This document shows positions 54,600 to 62,000 of a stretch of DNA of 62,000 nt, one piece after another (the stretch's first letter is position 1; every line of letters starts with the position of its first letter). A program made the position numbers and the translations under genes. The notes under the pieces were generated by a model. The model did not search any database. It had not been told where the DNA came from and worked only from the letters and a program-made list of their open reading frames with translations. The stretch is from Branchiostoma floridae (taxonomy: Eukaryota; Chordata; Leptocardii; Amphioxiformes; Branchiostomatidae): the NCBI RefSeq assembly GCF_000003815.2, contig NC_049993.1, forward strand, positions 20,928,223-20,990,222, written 5' to 3'.

Positions 54600-56510
54600 C
54601 AGAGACAGGGAGTTAAGTCATAAAACAACATAAGACTCACCCTGAGTGTCCAATATCTCACACGCCCCCTAAAGTTATATCAATCCATCCAAAGTCTCAC
54701 ATAACATCGTCAGAGGCACGGAATAAAGTCAATAAACAACATGAGAATCACCCAGTGTTCAACGTTACACACGCTTTCGGAGCCTATTTTATTCATATTA
54801 TTACAGCCTGACCAAAGTCTCACATAACAAGGTTTGTAAACATCCATTCCCGGAACGATCCATTCCCGGACCTATCCAGCCATAAAGGGCGTGACCTCCA
54901 TCTCTGTACCCTAATTATCGCTACAACTACTGCACCTATAAGACGAATGGCCTGAACCTTGACAACAAGAAAGCTCGAACTTAAAGACATTGTAAGAATG
55001 CCTAAGATTTCTAAAACATTTCTTTTGATTCGTTGCTAGGTTGAGATGCAAGTCTTGTAGACATTCATCTCACAGTCATATAACGGGTTACAGACATCAT
55101 TAACTAACGGCATGTGGGGATTGTTCGTGATTTATCAATTTCCATAACTTCACATCCCTTCGGAGCCTACTTGCCTGACCAAAGTCTCACATAACAAGGC
55201 TTTTAAACATCCATTCCCGGAACGATCCATTCCCGGAACCATCCAGCCGTGCCGCACAAACTGGCGTGACCTCCATCTCTGTACCCTAATTATCACTGCA
55301 ACTACTGCGCTCCTATAAGACGAATGGCTTGAACCTTGACAACAAGAAAGCCCGAAGTTATCAGCATGCCTCTCTTAAAGAAAATGTAAGATTGCTAAAC
55401 ATTTCCTTCGATTCGTTGCAAGTCTTGTAGATATTTACGTCACAGTCATAAATATAGGATTACAGACACCAATAACGGTATGTGGAGATTGTTCATGATT
55501 TATCCATTCCTATAACGTATAGTTATCGACAAACCATGAACGTTCGAACAACCTGAAAAAGATTCGTTTATATAGTACAAGTATGGGAATCTTACATTCT
55601 CGCTTACCCAATTGCTAGTATTTGAGAATTCAGACATCAATTTTAGGAATTATATATATCCAGTTTTAGGCATCAGTTCTGGGAATTATCCGGGTCCCCA
55701 TTCCCGTAAATCTCCAGTTTGTTCCCACCAATTCCCGGAACCATCCATCCGTGTCTCACAGAGGGCGTGACCCCATCTCTGACCCTGATTATCCTCAGCA
55801 CAACACTAGTCGTGTTGTTAAGGTTGAACAACGAGGTCCAGTAGGAAATTAACCTCATCCGGCTGATTTACGGGATGCATGAAAACAACGAAGCCTGACC
55901 TCAACAACCCAAAGACTATTTCTTCCCTTTGCAAGATGCGATAATATTAGCTGCTCCTAGAGTTTGTTAACATTTAAGATGCGAGGTTTGCAGGCGCCAA
56001 TTCCAGGAACCATAAAAGTTTATAGACATCGATTTCTGGCACTAAAGCCACTATCCAGGTTTGTAGGAATCCATTCCCGGAGCCATCGAATTACGGGAAA
56101 GTCGAAAATAAGAAATTCATGGAACATGGATCGAAAGTGTTAAACTCTTTAAGGCTTAACATCTACTTAAACTCTGGAAGGGTTTTAGATGCGATGACTG
56201 TTCACATGAATTCCAGGAACTATCCAGGATTACAGACATCAATTCCGAGAATCGTGCAGATTACCAGGAACCCATTCCCAGAATTTTCCAAGTTTGTTTG
56301 TGCCAATTGCCGTAAGAACCTTACATTCTCCATCACTTTGTCAGCATCTGAGGTTGTATTTTTATATCAATACCGAGAATCATCCAGTCTACGGAAAACT
56401 ATTCCCGGAACTCTCGAGGTTTGTTCACGTCAATTCCCGGAACCATCCGTCTATGTCTGACAGAGGGCGCGACCTCCATCCTGTACCCTGATTACCCAGC
56501 CCGCCGCTCA
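54600..56510. repeat. Array of CATTCCCGGAACCATCC segments
   Basis: ATTCCCGGAACNATCCA, CAGAGGGCGTGACCTCCATC, TCTGTACCCTGATTATC, CAAAGTCTCACATAACAAGG and GGTTTGTAAACATC recur a dozen or more times. A larger unit of about 370 bases occurs twice (54810-55135 and 55165-55510). Confidence 0.85.
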
Positions 56511-56559
56511 GGAATAAGGCGCTGATCTTATGGAAAACGCGATTCACTGGACTTCAATC

Positions 56560-56830
56560 ACAAGCAGGGCCATCCGGGTGTGAATCATTGGCGAGGGTGT
56601 TACGTGACATCAAGATCGTAGACTTTTCTGTAATCAGATAAATCAACATTGATTTATTCCTGGAGATATGCGATTTACTGGAGAAACGCGATTCATTGTG
56701 CTTCAATCTCAAACAGGGTCTGAATACATGACGAGGGTTTTACGTGACATCACGATTGTAGACTTACCTGTAATGAATTAAGTCAGCATTGATTTATTCC
56801 CGGAGACACTCGAGTTACCTTGGAGCAGAT
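56560..56830. repeat. ~125-bp tandem duplication
   Basis: CGAGGGTGTTACGTGACATC AAGATCGTAGACTT and its neighbour CGAGGGTTTTACGTGACATC ACGATTGTAGACTT, with GATTTATTCC and GATTCAYTGKRCTTCAATC around them, occur twice. Confidence 0.85.
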
Positions 56831-57142
56831 CTAGAGGGAGTCACGTGTACTTGATTACCCTGACCGGTGAGCCCGGGGGTTGTTCTTATAGAAATGAAAA
56901 CACAAATATGATTTTGAAAACCAGTGAAGGGAATCGTTTTGTAGACTAAACTTCATGGATTTTGTCTGTAAATAACCCGGTGCAGTTTTCTTTCTACCTG
57001 AGGAACCCCAGTCAGCTTTGCACGGAGAAAGTAACATGATTACCACCTGTGCGCCCGTGGAGTGATCTTGAATATACATGTAAGTTAGTTTTATGATCTC
57101 AAGACCGTAGGTTTGGTCTGGATTCCAGTTGAGTTCGAATCC

Positions 57143-57242
57143 TAATCTCGAAGCAGCTCTTGCGTGGCATAAGACAGTATCATAAACTCCTTCCCCAGCT
57201 TATGATACTGTCTAATGCCACGCAAGATCTGCTTGGAGATTA
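57143..57242. mobile_element. Mutator-like MITE, copy 2, 100-bp foldback with 9-bp target duplication
   Basis: TAATCTCGAAGCAGCTCTTG, CGTGGCATAAGACAGTATCA is mirrored almost base for base by TGATACTGTCTAATGCCACG, CAAGATCTGCTTGGAGATTA. It is flanked by TTCGAATCC on both sides (57134-57142 and 57243-57251). Same termini and same duplication length as the element at 24944. Confidence 0.93.
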
Positions 57243-57251
57243 TTCGAATCC

Positions 57252-57455
57252 TACTTAAGTACCCGCCACCTTGACGGTGATCATCAAGAAGCTGTAATGA
57301 AACCACCACCATTTTGTGAACTAAACATCACAGGTTTTGCCTTGTAAGAATCCAGATTCTTATTTTTTTCTTTATTTGCTTTTTGGACAGACGAGAACAA
57401 TGTGGCCCTACGGTCAAGTTAGTAACAAATGTCAACAGTGCCACATACACAGTAC
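57252..57455. other. No recognisable feature
   Basis: Short stretch between a MITE and a SINE. No gene seen. Confidence 0.4.
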
Positions 57456-57461
57456 AGAAAG

Positions 57462-57655
57462 AAGATAAAGGTAGTCTTTTCTTTTACCCCCCGACCGAAG
57501 TCCCATTTCTACACCTTGGTGATGTGAGGAAGATCGTGTAAAGTGCCTTTCCCAAGGGCACAACGTCGGGGGCACAGTGCACTAGTGGGTATCGAACACG
57601 GGACCTCTAGATTCCGAGCTGAACGCTCTACCAGTTACTCCACACGACGCCACTC
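57462..57655 (-). mobile_element. tRNA-derived SINE, well preserved
   Basis: On the minus strand the A box TGGTAGAGCG (57633-57624) and B box TGTTCGATACC (57598-57588) are about 35 bases apart, as in tRNA. The body follows: CGACGTTGTGCCCTTGGGAA, AGGCACTTTACACGATCTTC, then GGACTTCGGTCGGGGGGTAA. It shares this body with the copies at 33595, 31400 and 22385. Confidence 0.9.
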
Positions 57656-57689
57656 TGACTTCTACCCTGAGCCGTCACCTAGGAACAGG

Positions 57690-57775
57690 TAATGTGTTAA
57701 CAGTTCGGCGTGGGGCAGGTAATGTGTTAACACCTAGGCACGGGTAATGTGTTAACAGTTCGGCGCGTTCGCTGC
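57690..57775. repeat. Short tandem repeat GGTAATGTGTTAACAGTTCGGCG
   Basis: Three units of GGTAATGTGTTAACA with CAGTTCGGCG or CCTAGGCAC inserts. Confidence 0.85.
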
Positions 57776-58700
57776 GCTATTCAGGTAATTGGGTAATTAC
57801 GGCGGTTTGCATGACGAGTATTGACTTTTTGTGATTGGTCGTTCTCCTGCGTCCTGCGCGTCTGTTCTGCTGTAACCCGATATGTTCTGGTGTAACCTGA
57901 TATGGCAGGGAACAGCGCCAGGAATTAACCAAAACGTCGCACATTTGTCTCTGCCTAAATATCGATTAATGAACAAAAGATGAATAAAAGCCCTCATTGT
58001 AACGATGTGCTCCAGTGGGCTTAACTGAAGCATGGGTCGTCATAAGCTAATACCAGCACCATGCAGAAAATAAACAGGTCTACATTATTCCTAATACTGA
58101 ATGGAGATCGAGGTTCAGTTTTCTCTCAATGCATATGAATATGCAGGTGACCGCCTCCTCGCTTATGGCAGGGGAAAATGGACAAAACCATAACCACATT
58201 TTAAACAGAGATCCTAAAACGGCCATCCAAGCAACACTGTACGAAGGTGTACTTCTGAAACGGTTTCTGCGATTATCAAGTCGTTCGTATATCATGAATG
58301 GTCAACAAAAGTATAATTTCCTCTATTTCGCTTTAAGTCGTTAACTTTTTGATATATCTAAGGCATTCTGAGTCAGCCAGAATTCAGATAATCAAGTCTG
58401 CCAGATGCAAATTAAGTTCCTACTATACATATCACCCACTTACTCCTGGTGAGGTAACAGGCTTGATGCAGAGCTATGGCTTACTGATGATTAAGTGAGG
58501 CGTTCTACGTATTTCATTAAAACATTATCACCATAACAGTCACGCTATATGATAGTCAATTTGCCGTGCTGTCTTCCATATGCAAATAGGCGGACCATTT
58601 TTTCGTATTCATTATCCTGAAACATCTGTGCCAGGATTTGGCATTGAACAACAAACTTTGATATAAGAAATGAACTAAACTAAATTGACTCATAAAGTCG
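57776..58700. other. No recognisable gene
   Basis: Short open frames at 57797-58033 and 58080-58344 have no known motifs. No repeat unit recognised. Confidence 0.35.
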
Positions 58701-58731
58701 AGGTATTACCGATGAGCTGCAGCTCAAGTCT

Positions 58732-59510
58732 TAGTCTCCAAGCAGATGTTATGATGTCACATTTGGCAAAAGTTTGGGTGCTTGCGTGTCAGAAAAAAAC
58801 AGCAATACCCATATTAACTCACCCGTCGTAACACAGTCAATAACACCTGACTTATCTCACCTGTCAACATGAACAGTGTAGAATTCTCTACCGACCTCCT
58901 CCAAGGAATGTACAGTTCAGGCATACAATTATGTGTTCTATTGGGAGATGTTGCATCGGAGAGAAAGTTGCAATCTACCCTTCCACCACCTGCTTGGAAA
59001 TGCCTAGATTCCCATCACTAACTCCCGCCATGTTCCCCTAGATAGATGCATGCCTTAATGTGCAGTCTTTTGTCGCGTTACTTGTGCCGCCATTACATCT
59101 GTCATAGGATTAGTCACTTTAATCTAAATCGAACTAAAACAGAATCTAATGTCCAGGTATTGGAAGCAATTAGCTCAAGCAGTACTAGCATGCCCTAGCA
59201 AGTTGATGAAGGTTTGACACACAGGTAATATGATACGCCAAATAACAGTTACTCATCATCGATCAAGCAACTGGACATGATTTTGGACATGGATCGAATC
59301 GCATCCAGTTGCTTGAGTATCTGCTGTTTGGCGTACTACTACTACCTCTAGGATGTTGGGGTCCTTGCGTGACAGAGAAAACACCAAACCAAACCAATCC
59401 ACACCCCATATCTGCTTGGAGACTAGATTCCCATCACTAATCCCCGTGTTAGACGCACGCCTTAATGTGCCGTCTTTTGTCACGTTAATTGTGCCGCCAT
59501 TACCTGATAT
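58732..59510. repeat. Direct duplication with MULE-MITE-like ends
   Basis: CTGCTTGGAAATGCCTAGAT TCCCATCACTAA (58990) and CTGCTTGGAGACTAGATTCC CATCACTAA (59413) begin copies sharing GCCTTAATGTGC, GTCTTTTGTCRCGTTA and TGTGCCGCCATTAC. TAGTCTCCAAGCAGAT at 58732 and its inverse at 59410-59425 match the termini of the Mutator-like MITE. No clear target duplication was found. Confidence 0.7.
59212..59345. mobile_element. Foldback MITE, GCAACTGG family, compact copy
   Basis: ACACAGGTAATATGATACGC, CAAATAACAGTTACTC and AAGCAACTGGACATGATTTT are mirrored by CATCCAGTTGCTTGAGTATC, TGCTGTTTGGCGTA. It lies inside the duplicated segment 58732-59510. Confidence 0.8.
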
Positions 59511-60700
59511 CGCTGCCTGGGGAACCCGTAACGACGTTTGATGACGTCCCAGGAGTATGTCATATAGAGCACGCCGTAAACTTCATCTACTGGAAACCAT
59601 TAAGAGGCTCCCTTTTCACCTGACGGCGACCGCTGAGAGACCGGACGGTGAAAACTGAGGAACCGGGCGGCGACCACATTTGGATTTTTCTGACCCTTGA
59701 TTATATAATTGAAATCTAACTAAAGATGTAAAAGACAACAGACATAATCAAAATCGTTCTATGTCTATGAAATATAAAACTCGTTGAGCGTAATGTTTTG
59801 TATTTCAGCAATTGCAGTGCGGTTGCAGCATCTAGTGTAAAGGGGTAGTAAACAAGAAGCCACAAACCGTGATAATTTCATCTATAGACAAGCCATTAAA
59901 CAGCATGAAGCTGTCAGGATGATGTTAGACTAAGTGGGATCAGGTGCTGAGGTGTCGCGCTGTGGGAGATGTTTCACAGCCTAGGATATGTGCATTGTCT
60001 AAGCTTATTAGAGTGTTAAATGTATGGCTGGTGTCTCATAAGCGTTAGGTATGTAATGGTATATTTGTAGGCCTGCATACTTGCTTTTGATAAAAGGAAT
60101 GAAAATCACTTTGTATCCCACTGGAGAACATTGTATTGGTATATTTACGATTCCAAGATTCTTGGGATGCCCTTATATGGTCCTTAGCACATACCCTTTG
60201 TCGCACCAATATGAATGAAAATGTAAAAGTAATCAAGTGGTGATACGTGGCAGTGGGGACATCTAGCGGATGGTGGAATTTCTGCAGAAGCTGAAAAACT
60301 TCCCTTGCAATAATGTTTAAAGTAGATAGGGCGGGGCTTTTGATCTCTCCAATATGGCAATAATGGACCCTTGAATTGAAACCCTTCACATAATCTAATG
60401 CATGTTTGTCTCGGAGTCAGACCAATTTCGAATTGTCTCTCCTGTCGTTATCCTTCCGACGTTCATTTCAACATACAGTAACTCTACATGATGGGTTTAC
60501 ATTTTCTAACAGATTTAGGTCCAAGCTACTTCTAAAACACACCTGGCCAATGTCTCTCTTCATGTTATTACCCGTAGTCTTCATCCATATGACCGGTGCC
60601 GGTCTTCCAACAAGAAAAAGGACCCACAACGCTCTGATAATACCACGACGATTTGGGGGTGACGCGGTGACATTAGAGGCCCATACATAATTCTCTTACG
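59511..60700. other. No recognisable gene
   Basis: A 114-codon minus-strand frame (60045-60389) and a 94-codon plus-strand frame (60406-60690) lack known motifs. No repeats recognised. Confidence 0.35.
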
Positions 60701-60714
60701 TCCCTGAATGACGA

Positions 60715-61000
60715 AAGAAAAATCGCGTGTTGCGCTTCAGCCGCGCAGAGATTCTTCAGCACCAGGGACAGGGACTATCAGTCATTCCTCATCCGTGACA
60801 ATAGGAAAGAGTAGATATCAGACCTCTGCAGATTAAAGTACCAAACACACGTATCAGGAAGTGTGGGGTTAATCCGATATGCTTGACCGAATTCCCGGGC
60901 CCGATAACGAATTACCAACTGCGTGTTACCCTGAAACCAGACAACGATCCTTCCGCACCAGGGACAAGGACTGTCAGCTATTCCTCTTCCACTTCCATTG
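60715..61000. repeat. ~205-bp direct duplication
   Basis: AGCACCAGGGACAGGGACTA TCAGTCATTCCTC (60757) and GCACCAGGGACAAGGACTGT CAGCTATTCCTC (60955) mark two diverged copies. Confidence 0.75.
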
Positions 61001-61570
61001 AAAAGGGAATTTGGTAACCTCTGATGTTAATGAACCCAACACAATTATCATTAAGACTAGTGACGATCTGGTGTGTTTGGTCAATTTCTTGAGAACAGCA
61101 CATGGTCATGCGCTCTCAAAATGACGAATGACCAACATTCGACTCACCTCACCGGTCCCATAGCCTCATCGGCCGTAGGGGCAGCAATGCCATCAACATA
61201 AGTCTTCCATCTTCCATTGCGAGTGTTTTTTTCTATTATTTTGCTTTATTTGGCTCTCTATTAGTGATAAAGTTATATATCATTTCACCATTCTTCTTCC
61301 CAAAGTCCGTACAATACAGGTACCAAAAAAATGAAATGTAAGAAACAAATTCCTATACAATCTGTAAATAGAATATGTAACAAAATCAACTGAGTTTCCC
61401 TTAAACTAAGCACCAATATCCCGGAATTAGCGACAGGGAGTAAAAGTAGAGGTAGCCCTATGTGCTTGGCTATATTCTCGGGAAACCACATCCCCGCTGC
61501 CCGCACTGAATGGCCAACGGTTAATGATGAGAACCTATTGGCAATACGTCATGAGCATTAGTGTCAGCGG
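61001..61570. other. Hydrophobic minus-strand ORF, otherwise featureless
   Basis: 61285-61506 on the minus strand encodes MRAAGMWFPENIAKHIGLPL then LLLPVANSGILVLSL and a second hydrophobic segment. It could be a small two-helix membrane exon or chance. Not recognised. Confidence 0.25.
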
Positions 61571-61573
61571 CAC

Positions 61574-61641
61574 GATTAGGACGTGATAGATCCAGATCAA
61601 CAGGTGCTAATCCTTTGCGTGAGAGATTAATGTCAGGATTA
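61574..61641. promoter_or_regulatory. Cluster of four TAATCC/GATTA motifs
   Basis: GATTAGG (61574), TAATCC (61608), GATTAA (61625) and GGATTA (61636) lie within 68 bases. TAATCC/GGATTA is the preferred site of K50 homeodomain proteins such as Otx. Function is inferred from clustering alone. Confidence 0.4.
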
Positions 61642-61699
61642 ACGGTTCTCACACTTAAGCTGAGCCTTTCTATAGATCACTCTCCTCACAGCGTCAGCC

Positions 61700-61715
61700 T
61701 GACGTCATGACGTCA
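61700..61715. promoter_or_regulatory. Two abutting perfect CREs
   Basis: TGACGTCATGACGTCA consists of two full palindromic CREB/ATF sites placed end to end, 59 bases after the GATTA cluster. Confidence 0.5.
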
Positions 61716-62000
61716 CAACCAGGCGCCAAACCTTAATGTGCGATGTATCAAAAAAAGTCACTTACGCCTTTATACTGATAAATCTCCAAGCAGATAGAGG
61801 AAGGTAAAGAGGTAACACCGCACATCACACAAAACGACAGCAAATACACGCGTAAAGCACTGAGCTGAATGGTACATCTGTTAAAGTTTACGTAAAATGT
61901 AAAAAACAGTACGCTCTTGGTATAATGGATATCCAATACTGACAATGTGGCCAACCTGGCAGACATAACTAATACTTAAGCCGAGTATGGCTAGGATTTA
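61716..62000. other. No recognisable feature; lone MITE terminus
   Basis: AAATCTCCAAGCAGATAGAG at 61781 matches one terminus of the Mutator-like MITE. No partner end is within the window. Confidence 0.4.

Overview
This window looks like an invertebrate animal nuclear genome, most likely a cephalochordate (amphioxus, Branchiostoma-like). The reasons are spliced genes with GT-AG introns, a hedgehog acyltransferase close to the vertebrate protein, tRNA-derived SINEs with a conserved 'GGGTACCTGACTTCGGT' body, a CR1/L2/Jockey-type LINE, very many short diverged tandem repeats, and four assembly gaps. The species is inferred from sequence style and is not proven.

Two genes can be supported. (1) HHAT, minus strand, 18251 down to 10821: eleven coding exons whose splice phases all agree, covering nearly the whole MBOAT enzyme except the last exon, which was not found. 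(2) A KCNE-like single-pass membrane protein, plus strand, exon 1 at 45180-45369 and last exon at 49303-49505, predicted 130 residues.

The most interesting signal is that both genes contain tandem copies of their own exons. In the KCNE-like gene the transmembrane exon occurs six times in 1 kb. The last three copies differ at 9-11 of 31 codons, with at most one amino-acid change per comparison. The older copies carry stops and replacements. The C-terminal tail occurs three times in the same style. In HHAT, exons 4, 6, 10 and 11 have partial copies in the flanking introns, several with intact splice sites.

Layout: 1-1090, 190-bp satellite. 1983-2175, 33-bp minisatellite. 3775-4072, foldback MITE. 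4545-10370, a 30-bp minisatellite holding two related inverted-repeat elements, the larger filled with a 125-bp satellite. 10821-20290, HHAT with its probable 5' UTR exon. 20588-28060, direct repeats, arrays, a SINE, a Mutator-like MITE and a 13-bp minisatellite. 28365-29522, a cluster of four RFX X-box motifs. 29820-36240, old arrays, LINE remnants, a SINE and a LINE with reverse transcriptase. 37040-37945, 17-18-bp minisatellite. 38480-45179, tandem duplications and MITEs. 45180-50340, KCNE-like gene and its repeats. 50938-61000, more arrays, a CT tract, MITEs and a SINE. 61574-61715, clustered homeodomain and CRE motifs.

The genes do not form a pathway. What unites the window is local tandem duplication at 10-400 bp scale, affecting exons and non-coding DNA alike.
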